Origin: Daphnia carinata
Taxonomy: Eukaryota > Arthropoda > Branchiopoda > Diplostraca > Daphniidae
Direction: 5' to 3'
DNA: 64,000 bases
Assembly (NCBI RefSeq): GCF_022539665.2
Contig: NC_081339.1
Location: 744,001-808,000, forward strand
Positions 24,538 to 35,489 of the stretch are shown here, piece after piece. The notes beneath the pieces were generated by a model that saw only the letters and a list, made by a program, of their open reading frames with translations, had not been told where the DNA came from and ran no database searches. A program made the translations under genes and the position numbers. The first letter of the stretch is position 1. Each line of letters begins with the position of its first letter.

Positions 24538-25658
24538 CTATCTAACAAATTTATCATGAAGCACTCGAAACAAGCGTCTGGCTTTCTGAGGTCCAAAGCC
24601 AGGATTCAAACTTAGGTCTTCTTCACTTGCTTCATAAATATTCCGAAGAGTTTGAAAATTAGATATCAGCGTCATTGCATCGGTGCGATTAACCGACTTG
24701 ATCGAAGTTAATGCATCTGCAATCTGGCAAATAATAACAGTTGTACAACTGTAGAGCTCCTACATGAGGGCAAGCAGACAATACTATTCATACCCCGGCT
24801 AGCACATTATTATTCTCTTGTTTCCCCATAATCAAATCAGGAGGCTTGTGCTCAAACACTTTGTAGGTCTCAATTATTTTTCCAGCTTCTTGCGCATCCC
24901 ACGCAAGAAGTAAGGTTAAATCTGCCAACAAACAAATTTTTGTCAATTCTTTTATAGGAATATATGGATCCTTGATATCAACCTATAAAATTGACAAACA
25001 CATGAAGGAAATTGATGAAACATAATTTAAAACAGCTTGTACTAGAAGTAAGTGACACACTTGTACTAGAAGTATTCGTAGTTCATACTGCTTTCCAAGG
25101 TCTTTGAGGCGCTCATGGATATACTGTAATAAATGATGAATTCAACCACAATGATTACAAGAACTTAGTATGCTGATGACACATTTAAAAAACCAATTAA
25201 ATAAATAAATATATGTATATTTTACCTGAGGGTTTAAATTGTGATATTGCAAACTTAAGAATAATGCACAACAAGTATGGCCCATGACAAAATCTGGGAC
25301 AAGTTCACCGTATTCCCATGGAACATTTCTAATGGATTTCAATACAGGATTTCCTCTCTAAAATAATATTTTTAAAGTTTTGGACTTAAAACACAGAAAA
25401 TGTTATTATAGCAAATACCTGTCTTTGGTTTACTACAACTGAACCTGCTTTATAAGAAACGACCTGTTTGTTGATAATTTTTTCATTGACTTCGGTCGAA
25501 ATTGAAGGTTCAGATTCATAAAATTCGGACTTTTTTAGCCTCTCAAATGCTCCTTTAGAAAAAAAAAATAGGAACAGAATTATAGTAACATCTGATATTT
25601 AATTGAAACTAATTTCTACCATTAATGAATATTTTATACCAGCAAAACCTGGCTCCAT
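24538..25658 (-). CDS. ERCC1: ERCC1, DNA excision repair endonuclease subunit (6 exons)
   Basis: ERCC1 pairs with XPF. The dimer makes the 5' incision in nucleotide excision repair and acts in interstrand crosslink repair. Exons, high to low: 25658-25640, 25552-25419, 25357-25226, 25123-25061, 24982-24794, 24723-24538. All have GT..AG ends and total 723 nt, 240 aa plus TAG. Residues 52-165 form the nuclease-like central domain: [43 protein letters not shown] and [10 protein letters not shown]. Residues about 180-240 form the tandem helix-hairpin-helix domain ([14 protein letters not shown], then [17 protein letters not shown]), which binds XPF in known homologues. The start ATG is in the 19-nt first exon, giving a shorter N-terminus than human ERCC1 (297 aa). 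No frameshift or stop interrupts it, so it looks functional. Confidence 0.96.
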
Positions 25659-25696
25659 TTGAACTTCCACTACTCTACTCTGGACTACTCTGATGT

Positions 25697-26847
25697 CGAT
25701 TTCCAATGGCTGCCCTACGGAGTAGCGTTAGGGCAAGTCAGAAAACTAGCCATGACGTCATGCACTAACCGGGGCATTGCCAGGTTTTGGCCCATTGGAA
25801 CACATTTTTGTCTTGGTGCAAGCAGACGCTCTTGTAACGCACATTTGTAAACAAAAAATGGCAAGTGTTGAAAGTTTAGGTTGTAGTTTTTGTGTGTAGT
25901 GTGTGTAGTGGTTGTAGATTTGTTTATGCCATTAATTGTGGAAAGTTCAAAGCCTTCCGACGAATCAGATCAGATACCTGAAATCCTCCTACCACCTTCC
26001 TATGTCCCATTTCCATCCACCCTGTTTTATTTTTATTTCGAAATATTATTAATAAAATTTTCAACCGTAACTATGTATGATTGCAATCCTTAATTTAGAA
26101 AAAAACAATACAAAACAAACATTGAAATATTATCTTTATTTGTATTAAAGCACATGAGAGACCATCATAATCATTGCATTTTAATTCTTAGAGGTAGAGT
26201 TTCCGTGGCTATGGCTACAAATGGTTTTCTGTAATATTATAAGTAACTGGAGTTAATCGGTGCTGTGGTATGTTAACATGTAAATAATAGCCTACCTGGT
26301 GATTTCAAACCATTTTTTACTGTTACAATGTCGATATGGCTTAATTTAGAGCTTTATGATTAACTATAGGCATATGGGGAGCGAAAACCAGCCAAGATCG
26401 TTCCAGAATCGCTGCTGCAACTTACATACTTACCAAATTTTTTAAAAATTCTATTCAATGAGAAATACTTTACCTGACGTAGGACACTTAATCCATCCTC
26501 ATTTTTTGAATCGGGACACTCCTTGTAGTAAAAGTTTCCTCACTATAAAACAAGTTATGTAAAAAATAATACAGCACAAACAAGAAACAACAAAGAATTC
26601 GTCTGCAAGAAATAAAGAATTCGTCTGCTAGGAAGTGCCCCGTTCAGGGTTTGAAAAACTGAAAAAAAAGTCAGTTTTTGTGAGCGCTCGAAAGGACAGT
26701 TTTAGGGCAACTCTAAAAATTTGGGGTAGCCATTGGAACACGAAAAACCAGAGTTGCTCTAAAAAAAAGTTGCCCCGTCAGTCCATTAGAACATACTTAG
26801 GGCAATTTTTTGCCCTAGGTCAACTCTAGAGCACCTATTGGAAATCG
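25697..26847. mobile_element. 1.15-kb inverted-repeat element beside the ERCC1 start
   Basis: CGATTTCCAATGG at 25,697 is mirrored by CCTATTGGAAATCG ending at 26,847 (12 of 13 bp). Further shared inner blocks include GTTAGGGCAA / TAGGGCAA and CCATTGGAACAC, each present in both arms. The interior has only short frames (25,926-26,093). Superfamily and target duplication could not be determined. It begins 38 bp upstream of the ERCC1 ATG. Confidence 0.55.
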
Positions 26848-26869
26848 CCATGAGTCTCTGACTAAAGCT

Positions 26870-27410
26870 TAAGGATATCAATTATCGATATATGGTATCG
26901 GAAAATATGATTGACACCCATTTGATATATCATATTGGACAAACCGATATGTGCGTATGATACCGATATTAGCCATCTACCAGTAAAAATAACAAAAAAA
27001 TGCGGGTTTCCAAGTTAATGTAATAAAAGATTTTAAAACCTTCATGATATTAGCCAATGGCTTCATTGCCAGAATTGGGGCAATGGTATTTTTTGGAATT
27101 TTTCGACTTCTTGTTGCATCCCAACTGCTTAACCCGTTTACATTACTATCTTCCTCGATGTCTTCATTTGCTATCCTTTGAAAATTCCTCTTTATTACTT
27201 TTTTTAAGTAATAAAAACTTCTGAAAGATCCATTTGCTGGGTTAAACCTCTGCCTTACGTGCATGTTTTTAGTCGTTCTGAGCACTGCCCATAGATCAAT
27301 ATTTTCCCCATAAATCAATGTTTTATGCAAACCGATATATCGGATGGATTTTGGGATACACCACTCGACACATCTATATCGTTGTATTTTGCAACCATGA
27401 TATGTACCTT
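26870..27410. mobile_element. Possible small hAT-like element with CGATAT subterminal repeats
   Basis: The left side (26,875-26,975) and right side (27,325-27,410) both carry several CGATAT / ATATCG motifs, in partly inverted order. The minus frame at 26,977-27,330 (117 codons) has no clear domain. Exact ends were not found. Confidence 0.35.
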
Positions 27411-28600
27411 AGATAATAGCTAACGACCTGACATTTTTTGGTTGACATGTCTGGTCAAATCTGGCGTCTGGTCAATTCCAAATTGCTAGTGCGCTCCGGT
27501 AATTGGCACGGTTAAAACGTCAATCTATTGCAACGTAGTCTCGGTTTCCAGTTTGCATCGATAATCGTTAACCCGAACCTTATGGTGGCAAACGTAATTC
27601 AAACTGAAACATGTCATAGCACAGAGGTTAAAGACAAAGCTTACGATAAAACAATCCCTAGTTCAAGTCTAATTACGGATGATATTAATCATATATTTTT
27701 ATGTCTTGAAAAAAAAATGTGTTTTATGCTTGGCCAAGCAAGCAGACGACGAAAATATTAAATTCCCGTTTTCAATTTGTATCAATACTACCCAAAAACA
27801 ATCCGTTTGCCTTTTGATGCATTATTATGGCAGTGTGCTAGCGCAGTGGCATAATACAAGTTACATGACCAAGTCATTGCGTCCAGTCCCAATGGAACTT
27901 TTTCTTCAATTTTTGGTTTTAGTAGAAGAATTGCATAAATGTTTTTTCAAAAAGGGTGTTTCAGAAAAGGTGGCCCTGTATTTTTTTATGTTCATCATAA
28001 TAGTATATAAGAAATATAAAACGATTGATTATTTTTTGGCAACTCCCCATATATGAATAATAAAGAAATTTACTGCGCAGGGTCGTAAAATAGAGCAGAC
28101 GACGAAAATATTAGAAATTAGTCTGTATTTTGTATACTACCACATCACAAATACAATCCTTCAATAGCAATCCTTCTTTTTTCGACCTTTCGATTTTCGT
28201 CTGCAATTTGTTTCGATAATACACGATAACAATTATTCTTGAAGTTGGACAACATGTAATATGTTGCTGACTCTCGTGCAAGAGTTTGCAACAGAGAGAA
28301 TGAGGGTGATGATGTGGATGAATAAATGAAGACGATGTGGAAAAGAAAACAAACTTTATTACTGGATTGGGGAGGAACAAAACGAACGCTTGATTTTGAA
28401 AGGAGAAGGATAAAAATGATACAACTTGATGAGGATAAACGAGACGACTGTCTGGGACAAGACTCAAAAACAAGACAATAGATTTAGACGACTGTCTGGG
28501 TCGGATACTTAAATGATACTACCCCATCTCAAAAAAAAGCGGGCAAAAGAAGACGAACGAAAAGGGTCACTATATTTGCGGGCCCGTGCCCCCTACAGCC
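27411..28600. other. No gene recognised
   Basis: AT-rich. GCAGACGACGAAAATATTA occurs twice (about 27,741 and 28,096) and ACGACTGTCTGGG twice near 28,443-28,495. A 125-codon plus frame at 27,679-28,056 lacks a recognisable domain. Confidence 0.4.
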
Positions 28601-28729
28601 CTGCTCGCTATGGCAGCACCGTAGGTGACAGCGGGACCCACCGTGACAACAGATGCAACAAACAAACAAAAAAAGGACAAACTTCAAACGTACAACAATA
28701 AATACCGACTAAATTCAATGGCTGGGGAG

Positions 28730-29315
28730 ATCCTTGTAGGTCTTCTTTGTGCCACAGAGGATCTGGTGGTGGTCGCGAGTGTGGCACAACCCACACTGAC
28801 GAGGGTGGGGACAATCCAGGAGCCTCACGTGTCCAGCTACGGCCATCGGCACAAAGCAGCCAAAGCACCGGCGTTGTTGGAAAAGAGCTCCAGCCGGTCT
28901 TGGTTTGTGAGGAGCATGAAGTCCTCACAGCTTGAAATCATCTTCTTGCATGGAGTTGACCCAGTAACGTGCGACTTCAAGGAGCACGGGATGTTAGGGG
29001 TGTGCAAGGGAATGATGTACGTCGGACGATCTGGAGTGGCGACCGGTATGGGTACCGGGGCCTCGGCCGCCTTTTCACGATCCCTGCGTAAGAGAGACCC
29101 GATGACCCACTCATCAGGGTCTCTCTCTCGCTCTTGAGGTGAACGTGCACGTTCACTAGGTTTTGCTGCCTCTTCTCCAACTCCTCGTCGAGACGTAGGA
29201 CCGCAAGTTGGGCCTTGTAAACGTGGTCGACGGCTTCTTTTTTCCCCTTCAAAATCCCTTTCACTTTAAGTTTCTCTTTAACGGATGCTGCGGATGGTAA
29301 TGGATTTTCAGCCAT
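28730..29315 (-). pseudogene. Gag-like retroelement ORF with CCHC zinc knuckle (frameshifted)
   Basis: The minus ORF begins with ATG at 29,315 and runs 112 codons. It is Lys/Glu-rich with a likely coiled coil (QLAVLRLDEELEKRQQNLV) and then a basic, Pro-rich stretch. After a frameshift near 28,977 the frame continues and contains C-GL-C-HTRD-H-HQIL-C (about 28,755-28,795), an exact C-x2-C-x4-H-x4-C retroviral-type zinc knuckle. No polymerase follows, so this is a truncated gag or ORF1 copy. AATAAA occurs on the plus strand near 28,698. The retroelement class is undecided. Confidence 0.55.
29137..29155. repeat. Perfect 18-bp palindrome inside the gag-like ORF
   Basis: GTGAACGTGCACGTTCAC reads identically on both strands and encodes VNVHVH on the minus strand. 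Just upstream a 10-bp inverted pair (AGAGAGACCC / GGGTCTCTCT, about 29,090-29,125) forms another hairpin. Confidence 0.7.
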
Positions 29316-29647
29316 GTTTAACGTTGTACGTAGGAGTTCACAGGGAGCACGTTCACTATGACGAAGTTAGGTTGGCTGAATGCTGTCTGCTAGCATAGTA
29401 GGCTAAACAGTTTCCAGTTTTTTTTTTACTAAACAGCAAGCGACCTGACTTTTGCCCTTTGCCCTATATTTGAACTTGAATATAGGTGGCGTTGAGCTTA
29501 GTGACTTCTCCACCAGATTTTGAGTTGCGATTTTCCTACGTTGTTTACATTTGCTTGTTAACATTACATGGTTTTACTTATTACATTTACAATTTGAGTT
29601 TTACAAGGGGAGCTACTGATTGTAGCTCCATTACAAGTAATATTTAC

Positions 29648-30891
29648 CAGTGTTGGAAGCGGTACTTTTAAATAGTACCGCTACCGCGGTAGCTTTACTT
29701 CAATTTTTTCAAAAGTAAAGCGGTAGCGGTACTACCGCGGTAATTTTTTTCCAAGTAACGCACGGTAACGGTAGCGGTAAAAATTTTTTTTTTGCATAAT
29801 ACGATCAAACTTCATGAAAACCACTTCTGTATTGATGAGTTTCTTTTAATGTTGCTACAGTTCCTTGTGTTTTCAGGAAAGAACTACTTCGTTTCACTTT
29901 GAAATTCGTTTCACTTGGTAATGTCAGTTTCTTTGCATAGAAAATTGAAATTTTCAAAATTTTCTTTGTTATGTTTAATTGAAAGGTGTTTTGTGATGTT
30001 GCCTCTTAAATTGTCTACTGCTGATAGTGCCTTTGGCTTTACTTTGCACTGTCCAATAAGGCATTCATCATGCGAAGTTCCCTTTCTCTTGCCTGGTCCA
30101 GCTTATTTGATAAGCGTTTCAGGATATAGAATGATACGTTTTTCGCCATCTAAAATTGAACTTTGATTTATAATGTGAATTAATTTGGTTGGTTTAAAGT
30201 TTGTTTCATGTTTCATTTTCTCACCCTTTTTCCCTTTTGTTTTTGATCGTGTAGAACTAGTTTTCGCCTCATCAATGTTGATGGATATGTCAAGAGATTG
30301 TTCAGAGACAATATCCATACTTGAATCAACTTCGGATATGTAATTATCATTAGTAGGAAATTCAAAATAACCAATTTTGAATAGAAAAAAATTCATTAAA
30401 CGTAAGGCTAAAATAAACTAGACTATCATAACCTCTATCTCTCTTTAATAACTTGAAGTACACATAAATAATAGCAACATTTTTTACAATATTCTATGGA
30501 TGGCTGCAATACTTAAAATTTTTAAATACTGCTGCAATAGCAGCCATAAAACATTCCTAGTACTAGCCTAGATAAACCTGCAAAAGTGAGAATGCAACTT
30601 GTTAAGGGTACCATAGTAGCATTTGTCCGAAATTTAGACGTATTTAATTGATCGAGGTCCCTCAAACCCTGTGAACAACTTTGGAAATAGGAATAAAAAA
30701 CGTTTTGAAATATTTACTAGAAATGCAGTCTGCTAAAAACAGGAAAAAATTAATAGTCGCATCGCTAGATGGCGTAAAAGTACCGTTAACTTTTTTTGGT
30801 ATTTTTACAAGCGGAAACGGTAGCGGTAACCATTGGAAAAAATACCGCGGTACTATCGCGGTATTTTTTTTTACGCGGTAATCCAACCCTG
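29648..30891. mobile_element. Non-autonomous hAT element with perfect 8-bp target duplication
   Basis: The ends are CAGTGTTGGA on the left and TCCAACCCTG on the right, flanked by identical ATATTTAC copies (29,640-29,647 and 30,892-30,899). These are the hallmarks of hAT insertion. Both subterminal regions are packed with GCGGTA/TACCGC repeats, typical transposase-binding-like clusters. The 1244-bp body has only short frames without hAT motifs. It is inserted 27-35 bp beyond the BEL/Pao stop codon, so it is younger than that element. Confidence 0.93.
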
Positions 30892-30925
30892 ATATTTACA
30901 TTCTTACAATACTAAAACTGAAAGT

Positions 30926-32200
30926 TTACGCTGTTGAAGACTCCGTTTTTTCTTCTTTAGCGTAAACTTGTTGTTCTTTTGCCGCAACCATGGTACTTAA
31001 TTTGGCCACCGGTCGAATACATTGTCTTGTATGATTGCTGAGCTCCACCTTTACTACTCGAACAACATTATCCGTAGTACTGGGAATAACTTCGAGCACT
31101 TTTCCCATCGGCCACTGCCCACGCAAGGTATTCGATTCAATTACAAGTACTAGATCTCCCACGGTGACGTTAGGCCTGTTTTCTTGCCATTTTCTTCCTT
31201 CTGTCAAGTGTGGAACGTATTCACGTAGCCATCTGTTCCAAAAGTGTTGGAGGATGGCTTGGCTTTGCAGAAACTGCTTGTTAGTAACGTTAATATCTTC
31301 CACATCGGCCAGCTGGAGGGGCAAGTACGGCCGAGCTCCACCATATAGGAAGTGGTTGGGAGTTAAAAGATCCGGATCTTCTGGATCCATGCTTAAGTGA
31401 GTTAATGGCTGGGCATTTAACAGAGCTGCTACTTCAATAATGACGGTCCGTAATACTTGGTCCGTGATTAGGCAATTACCTATGCTGATTTTCATTGCCC
31501 GTTTGCAGGACTGTACGATCCTTTCCCAAACATCACCGAAGTGCGGTCCATGGGGTTGAGAAAAATGCCACTCTATTTGTTGGCAAGCCCTCACTTTCTG
31601 AAGATCTTCGTGTTTAACAACGAGCTCTTCCAAAGCCTTTCGCAACTCCTGCTCGGCGGTGACAAAATTTGTCCCATTGTCGCTGTAAACGACCTTCGGT
31701 TTTCCGCGTAGGCTTACAAAACGAGAGAAACAGAGTAAGAATTCCTCCATACTAAGTCCGTTGGCTACCTCCAGGTGAACTGCTCGGGTCGTCAAGCACG
31801 TGAATAAGCTGACCCAACATTTTTCATGTCTTCTTCCCCTTCCACCAACTCGTACAGTTAAGGGTCCAAAGTAGTCGATCCCGGTGTACGTGAACGCGGG
31901 CAAATGAGGCGTCAAACGATGTACTGGTAGTGAGGCCATCAGCGGAGGGCTAGACGTCGACGACGTGCTTTTGCAGGGCCAGCAATTGTTGATTACGGAT
32001 TTAACCACCTTGCGTCCAGAAAGTATCCAAAAGCGTGAACGTAGGTCCGTCAGCAATCTTTCGATCTTGACATGAATATGTCTAACGTGATGATCCCAGA
32101 TTATCCTTTTTGTTAAAAGTTGAGACGCTGGTAGGAGTATGGGGTGCTTAGCTGCATAGTCTATTGGCGCGTGAAAGATACGTCCGCCAATTCACAGCTG
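30926..32200 (-). pseudogene. Pao integrase region
   Basis: The longest Pao frame (30,926-32,056, 376 codons) covers the catalytic core: Asp in GIDYFGPL, Asp in YSDNGTNF and Glu in VWERIVQSCKRAMK, the D-D-E set. A C-terminal Pao domain with RGQWPMGKVLEV and RPVAKLS follows. Upstream, the zinc-binding HHVRHIHVKIERLL region links to RNase H through two in-frame stops (about 32,204 and 32,240). The DDE core itself is uninterrupted, in contrast with the damaged RT and protease. Confidence 0.9.
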
Positions 32201-32239
32201 TCCGACTTCATCCAAGAAGGGCTTGAAAGTGCGAAGCTT

Positions 32240-33080
32240 TTATCTGAGTGGCAATTCCAGATTCTTGCGAAGGGCGTAGAATTCTTCAGCAAAGGCCAAT
32301 TCCTGCGCGCGTATGATGCATATTGTCAGCGATGTTACCATTTCTTCTAGCGTTAACTCTCCGACTGTGGATTTTTCTCCACGTAGTTTTGCTCTGGCGT
32401 TGTTGGCAAATCTTTTACTCCAGGCCAGCACTCGTTTAAGTTTCAAAAGACTGGAAAAACGTGCGACACATCGATCAGTGATATTATTTTCCTCTTCCGT
32501 TTTGACTGCCAAGACACGAATCACGTTCACATCCCGTTCTTCTGGCTCCGTAATTTCGTCCCAAATGTACCATTGTGAAGGGTCTAGGTTCAGGAACGGA
32601 GGTTCTCTGTGAAAGTTGACCAACTCGTTGACATCCTTTGGGTTAATACCCCTACTGCAGAGGTCCGCTGGGTTTGAGTCTCCAGCAACATGACGCCACT
32701 GTTGACGACCCGTGTTTCGGAATATTTTTCCGATGCGATTGTTGACAAAGACTTCAAATCGACAGGTTTTGGAATGGATCCACCGCAACACCGTTTGTGA
32801 GTCCGAGTGGAACGTCACTTGGCGTAAGTCGATTTCTAGTTCACGACAAATTGTGAGGGCGATGTTGAGACCTTCTACTGCGGCTTGTAGCTCTAGACGT
32901 GGAATCGTGAGACCTTTCACCGGCGTGACGTGTGTTTTCGACATAACGAAAGACACTTTGATGGACTGATCTTCGAATACAGTGCGGAAATAGGCTACTG
33001 CTCCGTACCCTTTGGAGCTTGCATCCGTGAAGACGTGGAGGTGCTGTTGAGTCCAACGTTCTCGTTTGAAACGGAAGCAT
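32240..33080 (-). pseudogene. Pao RNase H region
   Basis: It contains HVFTDASSKGYGAVAYF at the start, IPRLELQAAV, then FHSDSQTVLRWI and GDSNPADLCSRG, the standard Pao RNase H blocks. A frame change near 32,960-33,080 separates it from the RT. Acidic residues in TDAS, RLEL and SDSQ are retained. Confidence 0.88.
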
Positions 33081-34412
33081 CTAGGAACTGACAGAGATTT
33101 CTAATTTTCCAGATGGTCGCACCAGCAATAGAAACGTAGACTCAATGTGTTTCAGGTAAGACATCGTCCCAGCCAATCGTTCGTCGTTGGTCCAGATGTC
33201 TTGGAGCAAAGACTTCATTTTGAAGACAACAGGAGCGACAAATCCCAGCGGGTCGTAGACACTAGAGATGACGCCGAGGAAGGCTCGCTTGGTGAGGGTC
33301 TCGTTGTTCGACGGCTTCCGAATCTTGAACGTCAGCATATCTCGTTCGCTATCCCACATTACTCCAAGCGTTCTTTCGACGGGGAGTTTCTCCAAGTCCA
33401 GATCCAGGGTTGGTGATGCGAGGCCAAATTCTCGTAACGCTGCTATCACCGTTCTTGACGACGACGTCCATTTTGTCAAGTTGAACCCGCCTAACTGAAG
33501 AAGGGACTTCATTTGGCAGAACCGTTTGATGGCCTCGTCTTCAGAGTCGAAGGAGTCGAGTTAATTGTCGACGTAAAAATTCCGTCGAACACTGTCAGCT
33601 ACGTTTGGAAACTGGTTGCGGTGGTCATCGGCCGCCCTGTTGAGGGCGAAAGTACAGCTCGTAGGAGATGATACTCCAAATACGTGGACAGTCATCTGGT
33701 ACATTAACGGGGCTGCAATACTGCCAGACGTCCGGTAGGGAAATCGGAATGCTGCCTGGTCTTCTCCGGGGACTTTCACTTGGTGAAACATTTTCTCGAT
33801 GTCTGCTCCGACAGGTACAAGGTTACGGCGGAAGCGGATGAGTACACCGAGCAAGCTAACGAGTAGGTTAGGACCCCGAAGCAGGTTTTGGTTTATCGAT
33901 GTGCCACCAAACTCAGCAGCTCCATCGAATACAACACGAACTTTGGTTGATGAGCTAGATGGGCTCACGACCCCGTGGTGTGGTAGATACCACGTCTTGT
34001 TAATCTCCGTCCGGGCTTCTTGAGTCGTAAGGAGTCGGACATGTTTCAAACCGATGTACTTTTTTACCACTGCATCGTACCTTTGGGCAAACTCCGCGTC
34101 TCGATGAAAACGTCGTTCGAGAGCGTAGAGCCTCTTCAATGCAGTCGCCCGATTGTTCGGGAGATTTACGTCGTCGGCTTTCCACATTAAGCCGACTTGA
34201 TACTGGTTACCAATACGTCTTACGGAAGATTCTAGGATGCGTTTTCCACGTAGATCACCCTCAGATAGAACGGGTGGTTCTATTTCTACTTCGTTGGCTT
34301 CAAGTTGCCAAAACTTCTTCACCAGTTCATTTAGGTCTTCGGGACATTCCTCGGTGGCCAGATAAGCGATGAACGGGCGTCTATCTTGTGGCGGGCCCGT
34401 TTGTCCACCCAA
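33081..34412 (-). pseudogene. Pao reverse transcriptase with destroyed active site
   Basis: RT blocks include KVRVVFDGAAEFGG, LLRGPNLLVSLLGVL, ADIEKMFHQVKVP and, after the break, GFNLTKW and VYDPLGFVAPVV. The catalytic box that is normally YVDD reads YVDN, and the next codon is TAA (33,561-33,563; Asn codon at 33,564-33,566). The copy therefore cannot encode an active RT. A further stop at about 33,081 precedes RNase H. Confidence 0.9.
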
Positions 34413-34917
34413 ACACCAACCAAACGGTCTTGAAGGCGATGGGCCCAGTTGTTCCAGCCGGCGGCTTGATGGAAGCTACATGATCATGGGCCTCTGCGAC
34501 GTCGAATCCTATCAGCACGGTCACGTCCTCTTTTTGAACGGTCGGGACGGCAATACAACGTAGGTGCGTCCAGGACTCCAACTGTCGAGGGTCGATCGGC
34601 GTATTCGGCGTCACCTTCAAATTGTCGACGGCGTAAGCGTGCTTGACTTCAAACTGGGTTTTACCATCACGAGATGTTAAGGCGAAGTTTACTACGGAAG
34701 CCGTAACGTTAGACGTGGCTCCGTCATACGAGACAACGTTGATGCGTTTAGACGGCCCAATGTGTCCCAACTTCTTTACTAAGTCGCTCCTAATCAGCGT
34801 GGTGTCGCTCCCGGTACCCAGGAAACCGAAAGTGTCGACCCATGTTTCACCAGCTCCAACACGAACCAGTACGATCTTGAAACGTACACGTCGTTTTAAG
34901 GTTTCCAAATGGGTCAA
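34381..34917 (-). pseudogene. Pao aspartic protease (DUF1758-like) lacking catalytic Asp
   Basis: A 178-codon frame follows the zinc knuckles. The active-site block reads FLGTGSDTTLI; family members have Asp where this has Gly (codon at 34,816-34,818). Downstream LIGFDVAEAHD and GPIAFKTVWLVFGW fit the DUF1758 pattern and lead into RT. Confidence 0.82.
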
Positions 34918-34941
34918 GGTCCCAAGGAATGCTGTCGATGG

Positions 34942-35424
34942 TCATCTCAATGGGATGAATTCGGATCCATGAAGCAAGGTGTGGTGTCGGGTTCCGGTAC
35001 ACCCAGCAATAGTACAGCTGATGTCCCTGGGACACTCCTTGCGTTCGTGTTTTCCCGTAAGGCATAACAAACATCTTCCGGACTTAAATACCTTCTCAGC
35101 CCTTTTCGTGGGCGTGAGAGACATGAAAGCGGTACAGATTAAGAGATTGTGGGCCTTGCCGTTACATACAAGACACCTCCACCGTTCCACCTTCTCGGCT
35201 TGTATCTTCCCCGATGTTGATCGGCTCCTTGGAGGCATTGTTGCTGAAGATGATGATGCCGATGATCTCGAACCTTCCATCATCGATACGTGTCCAATGG
35301 TCGACGTGTGTGGGAAGCTGGGTCTCTTGAAGTGCTTCCTTTCGTCGAACTTAACACCTTTGGACGTCGACGTGGGTAAAGACTCGAATACATTTTTTCC
35401 ATGTTGTTTGCTCATGGATTTCAA
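34942..35424 (-). pseudogene. Pao nucleocapsid-like zinc knuckle region
   Basis: The Cys/His cluster CLVCNGKAHNLLICTAF, then CLLCLTGKHERKECP and a third C..C..H..H group fit Pao/BEL gag C-termini. An in-frame TGA near 35,490 separates it from the upstream gag frame. Confidence 0.8.
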
Positions 35425-35489
35425 CGTTACCCAGTCGTCTAGGTCTAGAAAATTCAGTTCTACGCCTTTTTTCCGTTTTTCGTTTCACT

